Assembly (NCBI RefSeq): GCF_007997005.1
Contig: NZ_VOSL01000044.1
Span: forward strand, 1 to 64,000
Direction of reading: 5' to 3'
Length of the DNA: 64,000 nt
From: Lujinxingia vulgaris
GTDB taxonomy: Bacteria; Myxococcota_A; Bradymonadia; Bradymonadales; Bradymonadaceae
Under the pieces are notes generated by a model. It was not told where the DNA came from, searched no databases, and saw only the letters and a list, made by a program, of their open reading frames with translations. A program made the position numbers and the translations under genes. Of this stretch, positions 43,698 to 53,075 are shown in pieces; the stretch's first letter is position 1, and each line of letters begins with the position of its first letter.

Positions 43698-46600
43698 TCA
43701 GGGGAGGTAGGCCGTCCAGACGAGGTTGTCGATGGTGACCTGACCACCGGCAATCGAGCGAATCTCCAGGTCAAAATCACCCGAGACGTTGATGTCTTCG
43801 ACGAAGAACTCAACGATGGTGGGGTCGGCGCCGCTGGCGTTACCGAAGACCTGAGACGTGCCGATGGAGGCGCCGTTGACGAAGACCTCGACCTGACGGT
43901 TAGCGCCGCCGGTGAAGGCTTTCATCATGTCGAAGCGGATGGAGCTGATGCCGCCTTCGATGCCCTCGGCGATGAGCGACTTGTCGCCGCCACCACCGAA
44001 CATCAAGCCGGTGCCGTCGATGGCGTAATCGGCGTTGGTGCTGCCGTCGACAAGACGTCCGCCGGTGTAGTTCCAGGTAAACCCGGCGTCGGCCTCGAAG
44101 CTGCCGGAGCCGTAGGTGTTGCCCGGGCCGTCGAAGTTGGTGAACGACTCGGCCAACTCGCTGGGGGGCTCGGCGATCGTGACCGGAACACTGAGGGTGT
44201 CGCCACCGAGGGTGACTTCGACGGTGTAGTCGCCGGCGCCCTCATCGAAGGTCAGCGAGAAGCTGGCGCTGCGATCGCCGGCGTTGATGGTGACGCTGGC
44301 CGGGTAGGTCAGGGTGGTTTCGACCGGGAGCACCTCGATGCTCGCCGTCGCGCCAGCGTCGCCTGCGGGGATGTTGAGCGCGAGATCGAACTGGACCTGG
44401 TCGCCGATGAAGGCCGTCTGGGTGGAGGCTGAGAAGGACTCGAGCTGACGGGCGCTCGCGCTGTTGTACGTGAAGATCGGCGCGCTGAGGGTGACGTCAT
44501 CGAGCGTGGCGGTGAGGGTCGTCTCGGCGTCGGGGGTCACCGAGCTGAGCTCCACATCGACGGCGAGCTGGCCTGCGTCGATGACGACGCTGGCCGGGCC
44601 GGTGACGACGCCTTCGGGGGCGTAGCTCAGGTCGATGGTGGTGTCGGCTTCGGCCTCGCGGTTAAGCGCGAGGGTCAGCGTGGTGGTGCCGCCGTCGGCC
44701 GAAACGAAGAGGGGAGAGGGGTCGAGGGTGGCCAGGAAGGGCGGGCCGGTGACGATGTCGAGCTCGGAACGCGGCTCGATCTTGGAGTTTTCGTTGGCCC
44801 AGCGAAGCACGCCGGTGATGCTGGCGAAGTCGTCGCCGACCTCGGGCCTGGGATCGATGGTGTAGATGAGGTTGTTGACGCGCACCTGGTCGTCGATCAC
44901 GAACTCAAAGGCGTTGTCACCCTGGCCGGGGCCGGGGTCCGGAGTGTTGTCGGTTACGATGACGTCTTCGACGCGGACGAGGACCCCTTCGAGGGCTTCT
45001 TGAAGGCTACCGTCGTTGGAGATGGCCGAGGTGTTCACCAGAACCGGCTCAGGCAGCGGGTAGTCGCTCTCAAGAATCTCGATATTTTCAACGTTGGCGA
45101 CCTGAATCTGGCCGAAGAAGAGCGAGGTGGAGCCGGTGAGGTTGATGCGGTCACCGACCTCGGGCTCCACGCTGCCACCGGCGTTGTAGACGTAGATGCC
45201 GCTGTACTGGGCGCGCTCGTAGTCGTCGGAGGCGGGGTCGACCTGGACGAAGAAGCTTACGCCTTCGGCCACGGCGGTGACGATGACGCCCTCGAAGGTG
45301 GCGCGGGCGCCGGGAGCGACGGTGCCGTCTTTGAGATCGTAGATGGAGATGGGGCAGGCCGCGCCGTCGCCCAGGAAGGTCTCGGGGCAGGGGCTGCAGG
45401 CGTCGCCGAACTCATCGCCGGAGGTGTTTTCCTGGCCGGGGTTGTAGTGCACCGGGCAGTTGTCGGTCTCGTTGGCTTCGCCGTCGCCGTCGAGATCGGC
45501 GGGGTCGACACCGGTGCAGCTCGGATCTTCGCTTAAGGGGCATGGGTCGCAGATGTCGCCGAGACCGTTGCCGTTGGTGTCGGCCTGGGTGGATCCGTCC
45601 ATGGGGCGGATGGGGTTGAAGAAGGCCGGGCAGTTGTCGACCGCATCGGGGATGCCGTCACCGGAGGTGTCGGTGGTGTCGGTCAGGCCGGTGTACTCGT
45701 TGGGGCGGAAGGGCATGCAGCTGGGCTCATCTTCGGGCTCACCGCAGAAGAAGAGCTCGTAGGCGCTGGAGCTGACCGCGGAGCGGATGTCGCTTAAGGA
45801 CTTGCCGGCGTCGAGCTCGACGCAGAGGCGACGGTCGCGTTCGCAGACGTCGATCATCTCGCAGCCCGCCAGCTCTTCGTTTTCGACGAGATCTTCGATG
45901 AGCGAGGCGTCGCCGTAGAGGGGCTCGCCGCCGCGCATCACAAGCACGATGTCGGCGATTTCGGCGTCGATGACCGCGCGGTAGGGGAGGCGATCGGTGC
46001 CGTCGAAGATAGTGATGTCGCCGATGTAGCCGTTCTCAAGGCGGCCGATCTGGTCGCCGGCGCCCATGGCGTCGGCGGCGTTGGCGGTGACCATCTCCCA
46101 GAGTTCTTGCTCGGTAAAGGTCTCATCGAAGTAGAGGCGGTTGAGGTAGTCGGCGCATTGCAACTCGCGGAGCATGTTCATCGAACCGCTGGCCGACCAG
46201 TCGGTGCCGAGGGTGATGGGGACGCCGAACTTCTTAAAGAGGGGCGCCTGGGCGGTGTTGCCGTAGAGGTCGATGTTGGTGCGAGCCGACCAGACAAGGG
46301 TGGAGCCGCGCTGGGCCATCAGGGCGACGTCGCGGGCCGAGAGGCCGATGCCGTGAATGATGGCGGTGTTGTCCTGGATCAGGTCACTGCCGGAGGCGCC
46401 GGAGAGGCAGCGGAACTCGTTCTGGGCCTCGGGGTCGATACCCTCGGAGACGTGCGGCAGGTAGGTGCCGGCGCTCAGGCGGCTCTCGTCGTCGATGCCG
46501 GGGTAGTCGCAGCCGGAGGCGCGCAGGGTGCCGTTGACGTCGCCCAGGGGGAAGGTGCGGTAGAGGACGTCGACGCCGCTCAAACCTTCGGTGTAGCTGG

Positions 46601-47354
46601 TGTTGTCGAGGTTACGCAGCATGCCGTCGGCGTCGCCGCTTCCCACCGAGCCGACGATGCTGGTGGCGCCGCCAAAGAGCATGCGCAGCTCGCCATAGAG
46701 GATGCCCTCGTGGCTGTTGTCGGAGCCGGGGCTGGTGTCGATCTGGTCGTGCCCGCGAAGGCCGCGGCGCCAGTCGTGGCGGTGGTCAAAGCGCTCTTCG
46801 CCATGGGGCTGCGGGCGAGAGAGGGAGTAGGTGATGTGATCGTGGGGGTTGATGAGGCCGGGGGAGATGACGCCGGTGGGACACGAGATGATCGTGGCGT
46901 CCTGGGCCTCGGGCTCATCGGCGCAGCCGCAGCCGGAGCAGGTGATCTGGCGGTTGGGGCTCTGGTCATCGAGGAGCAGGGAGCCCTCGTGGTAGACTTC
47001 GCCGCCGGCCAGGATGGTGCCGCGGATCAGGATGTTGTCGGAGCTGCCGGGGATGACGATGCAGCGCTCACCGGTGGGGGGAGCGGGCATGCGCTCGTCG
47101 CAGGCGATCGCGTCTTCGGGGGGATCGGTGGGGTCGGTGACGTCGACGTCCGGGTCGGGGTCGACGTCAGCGTCGGGATCCGGATCGACGTCGGCGTCAG
47201 GGCCGACATCGGCATCGGGGCCAGCGTCGTTTTCGACGTCGGGACGATCCTCGGGTTCGGGATCGTCGCCACAGGCACCAAGGGCCAGTGAGGCTGCGAG
47301 CAGCAGTGTGAGAGGAAAGAGCAGCGGTGAGCGTACGGACCGGGCATGCGACAT
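43698..47354 (-). CDS. lipoprotein: amidohydrolase, TSP3 repeats and Calx-like C-terminus
   Basis: 1218 residues from the ATG at 47354 (GAGG 9 nt upstream). The signal peptide has lipobox 'LALGAC' (C28), followed by an Asp/Pro linker (about 30-85). An amidohydrolase-superfamily domain (about 90-520) keeps 'LINPHDH' (H-x-H metal pair), 'IIHGIGLSARDV' and 'GTDWSASGSMNML' (the final Asp). TSP3-like Ca-binding repeats follow (about 570-660, 'DTNGNGLGDICDPCP'). Then come an OB-like domain (about 665-860, 'GVFFVQVDP'-type), Ig/Calx-like strands and a C-terminal jelly-roll-like domain (about 1050-1218). An enzyme displayed on the cell surface is inferred; the substrate is unknown. Confidence 0.85.
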   Translation of the reverse strand: MSHARSVRSPLLFPLTLLLAASLALGACGDDPEPEDRPDVENDAGPDADVGPDADVDPDPDADVDPDPDVDVTDPTDPPEDAIACDERMPAPPTGERCIVIPGSSDNILIRGTILAGGEVYHEGSLLLDDQSPNRQITCSGCGCADEPEAQDATIISCPTGVISPGLINPHDHITYSLSRPQPHGEERFDHRHDWRRGLRGHDQIDTSPGSDNSHEGILYGELRMLFGGATSIVGSVGSGDADGMLRNLDNTSYTEGLSGVDVLYRTFPLGDVNGTLRASGCDYPGIDDESRLSAGTYLPHVSEGIDPEAQNEFRCLSGASGSDLIQDNTAIIHGIGLSARDVALMAQRGSTLVWSARTNIDLYGNTAQAPLFKKFGVPITLGTDWSASGSMNMLRELQCADYLNRLYFDETFTEQELWEMVTANAADAMGAGDQIGRLENGYIGDITIFDGTDRLPYRAVIDAEIADIVLVMRGGEPLYGDASLIEDLVENEELAGCEMIDVCERDRRLCVELDAGKSLSDIRSAVSSSAYELFFCGEPEDEPSCMPFRPNEYTGLTDTTDTSGDGIPDAVDNCPAFFNPIRPMDGSTQADTNGNGLGDICDPCPLSEDPSCTGVDPADLDGDGEANETDNCPVHYNPGQENTSGDEFGDACSPCPETFLGDGAACPISIYDLKDGTVAPGARATFEGVIVTAVAEGVSFFVQVDPASDDYERAQYSGIYVYNAGGSVEPEVGDRINLTGSTSLFFGQIQVANVENIEILESDYPLPEPVLVNTSAISNDGSLQEALEGVLVRVEDVIVTDNTPDPGPGQGDNAFEFVIDDQVRVNNLIYTIDPRPEVGDDFASITGVLRWANENSKIEPRSELDIVTGPPFLATLDPSPLFVSADGGTTTLTLALNREAEADTTIDLSYAPEGVVTGPASVVIDAGQLAVDVELSSVTPDAETTLTATLDDVTLSAPIFTYNSASARQLESFSASTQTAFIGDQVQFDLALNIPAGDAGATASIEVLPVETTLTYPASVTINAGDRSASFSLTFDEGAGDYTVEVTLGGDTLSVPVTIAEPPSELAESFTNFDGPGNTYGSGSFEADAGFTWNYTGGRLVDGSTNADYAIDGTGLMFGGGGDKSLIAEGIEGGISSIRFDMMKAFTGGANRQVEVFVNGASIGTSQVFGNASGADPTIVEFFVEDINVSGDFDLEIRSIAGGQVTIDNLVWTAYLP

Positions 47355-47635
47355 GGGGAGATACCTCAAGTGAGTCATTCCGTAGGGCGACGCGTTTTGC
47401 TGGTGATAAGGTAGCGAAATCTCAGTCGGAGTTCATATCAAGGGAGCACGACTGGCTCGCGGGTGAACGGGGAGTGTGTAGCGCAAGCGGGGAGCTTTTG
47501 CTGTCACGGCTGTGTGAACTTGGTGGGGTGAAGGGGTGGGAGGGAGGCCGGGCTGCAGCCTGCGGGGTGACTTGTAGCGAGTTGAGGTCGAAGGATCAAG
47601 GGGAGGGCCCCGGGGGCATGGAAGGGGGGATGCAC

Positions 47636-50600
47636 TTAGTGGAAGTCACGCGAGCGCACCTTCGGAGGGCCGCTCTCCAGGCGAGGGCGCCAGAGTTGGT
47701 CGGCGATCAGGTGAGTGACGCCCTGCTCGTGTTGGATGGTGCCGGAGATGCCGATAAAGGGTGTGGTTCTGGCGAGGACGGCGAAGCGCTCGAAGACGCG
47801 GGGGTAGATGACGATGTTGGCCAGGCCGGTCTCGTCTTCGAGCGTCATAAAGACAACGCCGGAGGCGGTGGAGGGACGCTGGCGGCAGATGACCAGGGCA
47901 GCGAAATGCACGCGTGTTTTATGAGCCAGGGCGTTGAGCTGCTCGGCGCAGGGGAGGCCCTGAGCCTTGAGCAGAGGGCGGAGCTCCTGGAGGGGGTGTC
48001 CGCGGGTGCTGTGAAAGGAGGTGCGGTGATCCCACTCAATCGCCTCCAGGCGGCTGAGTTTTTGGAAGGTGGGGGCGGGGTCGCGGACGTCGATCGGCAG
48101 TGAGAGGGCGTCGAGCTCTGTGGGGCGGCCGGTGATCTCCCAGAGGGCCTGGCGGCGGGTTACCCCGATGCTGGAGAGGGCGCCGGCGCGGGCCAGGCGC
48201 TGGTGGTCGTTGGTGGCGAGGTTGGCGCGGCGCATCAGGTCTTCGACGCTCTCGAAGTGGCGGTCTCGCCGGGCATCGATGAGGCGTTCGGCAGCCTGCT
48301 GCGAGAAGCCGCGCAGCTGGCGAAGTCCCATGCGCAGCGCGAAGTCAAAGGGTGGGGTGTCGGTGGGCTCTAAGGTGCAGTCCCATTCGGAGAGGTGCAC
48401 ATCGATGGAGCGGACCTCCACGCCGCGGCGGCGCGCGTCTTCGACGATGGTGGAGGTGCTGTAGAAGCCCATGGGCTGGGAGTTAAGCAGGGCGGCGGCA
48501 AAGACCACCGGGTGGTGGCAGCGCAGCCAGGAGGTGGCGTAGGCCAAAAGCGCAAAACTTGCGGCGTGGCTCTCGGGGAAGCCGTAGTCGGCAAAGCCCT
48601 GGATCTGGCTAAAGACGCGTTCGGCGAAGTCGGGCTCGATGCCCTTCTCGATCATGCGGGTGATCAGGCGCTCGCGGTGGCGCTCAATGCGGCCGTGTTG
48701 CTTCCAGGCGGCCATGTCGCGGCGAAGCTGGTCGGCTTCGCCAGGGGTGTAGTCGGCGGCGACGATAGCCAACTTCATGACCTGTTCCTGAAAGAGGGGG
48801 ATACCGAGCGTGCGCTCAAGCACCGGGACCAGGCTCTCGTGGGGGTAGTCGACGGGCTCAAGCCCCTGACGGCGGCGCAGGTAGGGGTGGACCATGTCGC
48901 CGGTGATGGGGCCGGGGCGCACCAGGCTGATCTCGATGACCAGATCGTAGTAGGTGCGGGGCTTGAGGCGCGGGAGCATGGCCATCTGCGCGCGGCTCTC
49001 GATCTGGAAAACGCCCAGGGTGTCGCCGCGGCAGATCATGTCGAAGGTGGCTGGATCTTCGGTGGGGATGCTGGCGAGATCCAGGTAGCGCTGGTGGTGG
49101 CGCTCCAGCAGTCTGAAAGCGCGGTCGATCATGGTCAGCGCGCCCAGGCCGAGAAGGTCGACTTTAAAGAGGCCGAGGGCCTCGACGTCGTATTTATCCC
49201 ACTGGATGACGGTGCGATTTTCCATCGAGGCGTTTTCGACCGGGACAAGATCGCTGACGCGCTCTTCGGCGAGGATGAAGCCGCCGGGGTGAATGGAGAG
49301 GTGGCGAGGGAAGTCGAGGATGGCGTTGGTGAGCGTCTCCAGGTGGCGGTGCAGCGGGAGGGTGGGGTCGAGCTCGGCCTGCTCCCAGGTCTCGGCGCCG
49401 AGCTGGCCGCGGTGGCCGAGAAGGCGGGCGAGCCTGTCGACGAGGGCCTCCGGCAGTCCGAGGGCTTTGCCAACATCGCGAACCGCAGAGCGGGGACGGT
49501 AGCGGATGACGTTGGCGACCATGGCCGCGCGCTGGCGTCCGTAGCGGGCGTAGACGTGTTGGATGACCTCTTCGCGGCGCTCGTGGGCGATGTCCAGATC
49601 AATGTCGGGGGGCTCGGCGCGCTCCGGGGAGATGAAGCGCTCAAAGAGAAGTCCCATGCGCACCGGGTCGACGGCGGTGATGCCCAGGCAGAAGCAGACC
49701 GCGGAGTTGGCCGCTGAGCCGCGACCCTGGCAGAGGATGTTTTGGGCGCGGCAGAACTCCACGATCTCTTTCATCGTCAGAAAGTAGCCGGCGTATTGGA
49801 GCTGCGTGATGATGCCCAGCTCGCGTTCGACCTGGGCGAGGACTTCTGTGGGGATGATGCCGTCGTAGCGCTGGCGTGCGCCTTTAAGGGTGAGCGCGCG
49901 CAGCCAGGAGTCGGGGGTGTGACCTTCGGGGAGCGCTTCGATCGGGTAGGAGTAGCGCAGCTCACCCATGCTGAAGGTGCAGCGGCTGGCGACCTCCAGG
50001 GTGCGCTCAAGGAGGTCGGGGCGGTCGGCGAAGCGCCGCGCCAGATCGGCTGGAGGGGTCAAGGTATAAAGATCGTTGGGCCGCAGTAGGTTGCCGGCCT
50101 TGGAGAGCTCGGTCGTGTGGCGGATGCAGGTCAGGATGTCCTGGAGAGGGCGGCGCTCGGGGCGGTGGTAGAGCACCTCGGTGGCTCCGACGCAGCTCAG
50201 GCCGTAGCGCTCCGCCCTGGCGAAGATAAGGGGTTCGCGGGTCTGCTCATCTTCGGTCTGGTGGCGGGTGATCAGGGCGTAGAGGCGATCTCCAAAGGCC
50301 TCGCCAAGCAGAGACGCGACGTGGTCGGGGCGCTCGCTTTTCCAGAGCAGGCTCTCCGGGCCGCCCCACAGGGCGAGGAGGTCGTCGGCGTGCTCGGCGA
50401 CCTCCTGCCAGCGGACCTGGCTTTTGCCTTTCTCGCAGCGGAGCCGCCCCCGGGTGATCAGCGCGCCGAGGTTGGCGTAGCCCCGGCGCGTCTGGGCCAG
50501 AAGGATGATGGTGGTGCCGTCGTCGAGGGTGATTTGCGAGCCGACAATCAGCTTGAGGTCGAGCTGCCGGGCGCGCTGAAAGGCGCGCACCGCTCCGTAG

Positions 50601-50731
50601 ACCCCGTCGCGGTCGCAGATCGCCAGCGCCGGGAGGCCGAGCTCGGCGCATTGATCGACGAGCTCCTCGGGGTGGCTTGCTCCTTCGAGGAAGGATCCGT
50701 TGGATTTGTTGAAGAGGGGGACGTAGGTCAT
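47636..50731 (-). CDS. dnaE2: error-prone DNA polymerase III alpha (DnaE2/ImuC)
   Basis: 1031 residues from the ATG at 50731, a normal DnaE2 length. The polymerase core has the catalytic 'PDIDLDI' (two Asp, near 375) and 'KVDLLGLG' (third Asp, near 527), and an OB-type C-terminus ends in 'RSRDFH'. The N-terminal PHP segment reads 'VPLFNKSNGSFLEGASHPEEL', where DnaE2 normally has H-x-H-S; both histidines are lost, so PHP metal binding is unlikely. Together with ImuA and ImuB it forms the SOS translesion mutasome. It starts 14 nt after the imuB stop. Confidence 0.93.
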   Translation of the reverse strand: MTYVPLFNKSNGSFLEGASHPEELVDQCAELGLPALAICDRDGVYGAVRAFQRARQLDLKLIVGSQITLDDGTTIILLAQTRRGYANLGALITRGRLRCEKGKSQVRWQEVAEHADDLLALWGGPESLLWKSERPDHVASLLGEAFGDRLYALITRHQTEDEQTREPLIFARAERYGLSCVGATEVLYHRPERRPLQDILTCIRHTTELSKAGNLLRPNDLYTLTPPADLARRFADRPDLLERTLEVASRCTFSMGELRYSYPIEALPEGHTPDSWLRALTLKGARQRYDGIIPTEVLAQVERELGIITQLQYAGYFLTMKEIVEFCRAQNILCQGRGSAANSAVCFCLGITAVDPVRMGLLFERFISPERAEPPDIDLDIAHERREEVIQHVYARYGRQRAAMVANVIRYRPRSAVRDVGKALGLPEALVDRLARLLGHRGQLGAETWEQAELDPTLPLHRHLETLTNAILDFPRHLSIHPGGFILAEERVSDLVPVENASMENRTVIQWDKYDVEALGLFKVDLLGLGALTMIDRAFRLLERHHQRYLDLASIPTEDPATFDMICRGDTLGVFQIESRAQMAMLPRLKPRTYYDLVIEISLVRPGPITGDMVHPYLRRRQGLEPVDYPHESLVPVLERTLGIPLFQEQVMKLAIVAADYTPGEADQLRRDMAAWKQHGRIERHRERLITRMIEKGIEPDFAERVFSQIQGFADYGFPESHAASFALLAYATSWLRCHHPVVFAAALLNSQPMGFYSTSTIVEDARRRGVEVRSIDVHLSEWDCTLEPTDTPPFDFALRMGLRQLRGFSQQAAERLIDARRDRHFESVEDLMRRANLATNDHQRLARAGALSSIGVTRRQALWEITGRPTELDALSLPIDVRDPAPTFQKLSRLEAIEWDHRTSFHSTRGHPLQELRPLLKAQGLPCAEQLNALAHKTRVHFAALVICRQRPSTASGVVFMTLEDETGLANIVIYPRVFERFAVLARTTPFIGISGTIQHEQGVTHLIADQLWRPRLESGPPKVRSRDFH

Positions 50732-50745
50732 AGCCAGTGGCAAGT

Positions 50746-52197
50746 TTAGAACTCGGCGTGCACGTACCAGCGGTGGCGGCGGTGGTCGTAGAAGACCCAG
50801 ATCAGGCGATGATCGTGGGTGGCGATGAGGTGGTAGTCGCGGTGGAGCTCGCGGACCCACCAGCCGCCGCAGATGGTGTGGGGGCCTTCGCGATCGCGGG
50901 CGGGGGGGAGCCCGCGCAGCCGCAGCGGGGTGGGGTAGAAGCGGCGCACCGCGTGCGATGCGTTCGAGCGCGAGGAGGGGGCGGGGAGGGGCAGCGCGTC
51001 AAAAGGTTCAAGGAGAAAGCGCCCCTCCGGCAGGTGGGCCTGCCGCAGCCGCACGCGCTGGACCGCCTCCACGCCAAACTGCGCGCGCAGGCGGGCCAGC
51101 GCGCGATTGGCAGCCTCCATGTCACGCGCAGGCGGCTCGTCACCCCCCAGAAAAAGACGAAGCTGCTCGCTGCGCGTCTTCTCGCTATGCGCGGTCAATG
51201 TGATCTGGGTGACCCCGCCCGGAAGCTCCAGACGTTCCAGCTGCAGGCGTATCAGGTCCGAGAGCGTGAGCGCGTCGAGGGTGGGCTGGGCCGGCTCAAC
51301 CCGCTCGGTGATCGCGGGGTGGCGCTCCAGCTCAAAATGCAGATCGAGCGCGATGAGCTTGTCGTTAGCCGCCTCCAGACGTTGCAGCAGCGGGTGGAGG
51401 TGCCCCTTGATCAAAAAGAGCAGGCGGTGGGTGTCGCGCTCGGCGTAGTCGAGATGCTGCGAGCTCTGCGTGGGCTCCTCGATGCGAAAGGGGCGGATGG
51501 GAAGCTCTCGATCGCCGCGGGCCTGGTGGTAGAGCTCCACCAGCGCCGGGCTCAAGCGCCGCTCCAGCCCGCGGGCGGGGAGCGCCAGAAGATCGGTGAG
51601 GGTGCGCAGGTTCAGGTGTGCCAGAAGATCGCGGTCGGAGCGGCTTAAGTCGAGCTCGCTCAAGGGGGCCTTCCCCGCGGCCCGAGCCTCAGCCTCCGGC
51701 GTATCAAAGGCCCCGGAGCTTCGCGATGTCCGCGCGATCACATACGTCAGCGCTCTGCGAAAGCCCACCACCAGGGTAACCCGGATCTCAAAGCGTTCCA
51801 TCAAACGGTCGCGCAGGGGCTCGGCCCACAGTCGCCAGCTCGGGTAGAGCTTGCTCAGCCCCGAAGCGTTGAGCCAGAAGAGCCCGGCGATCTCCTCGTG
51901 GCGCTCCACCTGGGGGGCGTAGTCGCAGAGCGCCCGGGCGATGGCCTCGGCCACCGCCTCGACCTCCTCGGTGGCGATGGTGCCGGCGCGCAGCGCCGGG
52001 ATCAGCGCCAGCGCCTCCCCGTAGCGCATCCCGGAGCGCAGCCCGGCCTGACGCGCGGCCAGGTTCAGCCCCACGAGCTTCCCCTGCGGGTGATCGCGAT
52101 CCAGAAGCGCGGCCGGCTCCTCGCGCCAGTCCGGATGCGCGCGTAAGAGCACCTGCAACGCAAAGTCGGCGGCGTTAATGCAGGCCCAGCGGTCCAT
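50746..52197 (-). CDS. imuB: ImuB-type Y-family polymerase homologue
   Basis: 483 residues from the ATG at 52197 (GAGG 6 nt upstream, start inside imuA). The Y-family fold is present but the catalytic DxD/SxDE acids are not visible at the expected N-terminal positions ('RWACINAADFALQVLLR'), as in other ImuB proteins, which serve as hubs that bind the clamp and DnaE2. Basic stretches and 'RRFYPTPLRLRG' mark the C-terminal third. It links ImuA to DnaE2 in the mutasome. Confidence 0.9.
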   Translation of the reverse strand: MDRWACINAADFALQVLLRAHPDWREEPAALLDRDHPQGKLVGLNLAARQAGLRSGMRYGEALALIPALRAGTIATEEVEAVAEAIARALCDYAPQVERHEEIAGLFWLNASGLSKLYPSWRLWAEPLRDRLMERFEIRVTLVVGFRRALTYVIARTSRSSGAFDTPEAEARAAGKAPLSELDLSRSDRDLLAHLNLRTLTDLLALPARGLERRLSPALVELYHQARGDRELPIRPFRIEEPTQSSQHLDYAERDTHRLLFLIKGHLHPLLQRLEAANDKLIALDLHFELERHPAITERVEPAQPTLDALTLSDLIRLQLERLELPGGVTQITLTAHSEKTRSEQLRLFLGGDEPPARDMEAANRALARLRAQFGVEAVQRVRLRQAHLPEGRFLLEPFDALPLPAPSSRSNASHAVRRFYPTPLRLRGLPPARDREGPHTICGGWWVRELHRDYHLIATHDHRLIWVFYDHRRHRWYVHAEF

Positions 52198-52795
52198 GAT
52201 AATCCTCAAGGTGCTGGTGGCCGGGGCCGCGACGCTTGTCTTTGATGATGTCGAGCCGTGCGCGCAGCCGACGCGCGTCAACGCTCGCCCAGCTGGCCTG
52301 GGCGCGCAGCGCGATAAGCGAGCTTAACGAGTCTTCGGTGGGGGATTTTTGGGTCAGAAAGAGCAGCGCGCTGGTGTGGGTCTCGGCCAGGTGCATCAGC
52401 CGACCCAGAAGAGGGGCGGGCACAAAGGCGCGAGGGGGAAGATCGACGATGACCAGCCCGAACGCCCCGCTGCGCAGCAACTTATCGGCGGCGCGCGCCG
52501 CCTGCCTTGCGTCGCCCAGCCCGATGATCGGCAAAGCCTCCCAGTCGATGCCCCAGCCCACCGCATCCGGCGGATAAAACAAGCGCGAGGTCGACCCTAT
52601 CCACGCCGCAGGCTCGCCGCCTTGCTGCGTCTGGGCGATCAGGCGCAGCGCCACCGAGACCCCGGCGGCGCTCTGTCCGCTCAGCTCGCTGAGCTTTCCC
52701 TTCAGCGTGCTCAGCTCCCAGCGTGCTTCATGCTCGGGGCGCTCCAGATCGGTGGCGCGTTGAATATGTGGAAGCGATATCAGGCTGGCCATCAC
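52175..52795 (-). CDS. imuA: ImuA-like SOS mutasome protein
   Basis: 206 residues. It is a short RecA-like protein with 'PIIGLGDARQAARAADKLLR' and 'FGLVIVDLPPRAFVPAPLLGRLMHLAE', the typical ImuA sequence order. The Walker A region is degenerate ('ELSGQSAAGVSVAL', no GKT/S), so ATP binding is doubtful. It is the first gene of the imuA-imuB-dnaE2 operon. An SOS-type dyad overlaps a promoter 91 nt upstream. Known ImuA proteins vary strongly, so the name rests on context as much as on sequence. Confidence 0.82.
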   Translation of the reverse strand: MMASLISLPHIQRATDLERPEHEARWELSTLKGKLSELSGQSAAGVSVALRLIAQTQQGGEPAAWIGSTSRLFYPPDAVGWGIDWEALPIIGLGDARQAARAADKLLRSGAFGLVIVDLPPRAFVPAPLLGRLMHLAETHTSALLFLTQKSPTEDSLSSLIALRAQASWASVDARRLRARLDIIKDKRRGPGHQHLEDYHGPLGLH

Positions 52796-52885
52796 ACGAC
52801 CCCATTCATTTAAGGTGTTCCATCAGCAGAAAAACACGACATCGGGCATGCCTTATCAGGCCACCCCGCATCACCTGCAGGCGCG

Positions 52886-52930
52886 CTACAGGTGTTCAGT
52901 AACTGTAGGTCTTTTCAGTTGCCTGGCAAC
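52886..52930 (-). promoter_or_regulatory. SOS-like operator and promoter of imuA-imuB-dnaE2
   Basis: CTACAG-N11-CTGTAG (52886-52908) contains 'GTTCAG' as in myxobacterial LexA sites and covers a -10 (minus-strand TACAGT, 52902-52907). It pairs with a -35 TTGCCA (52924-52929) at 16-nt spacing. A second perfect palindrome GTTGCC-T-GGCAAC (52918-52930) overlies the -35. Confidence 0.6.
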
Positions 52931-53075
52931 GTCTTTTTCGCAAAAAGTTCCCCCTCTGCAGGCTCGCCCTTTGCTGCTGCGGCGATCGCCGGATCTCTCA
53001 AAAGCCCCCGCTTTGGGCTTTGCGACCGACGGTCGGGTTGGTAGGTAGGCGCTGGCGATTCACCCAGGAGGCTGT

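Noticed and set aside
46107-47291. Long plus-strand frame under the amidohydrolase lipoprotein
   Set aside because: Val/Gly/Ala-rich, without motif, opposite to a gene with a lipobox and metal sites.
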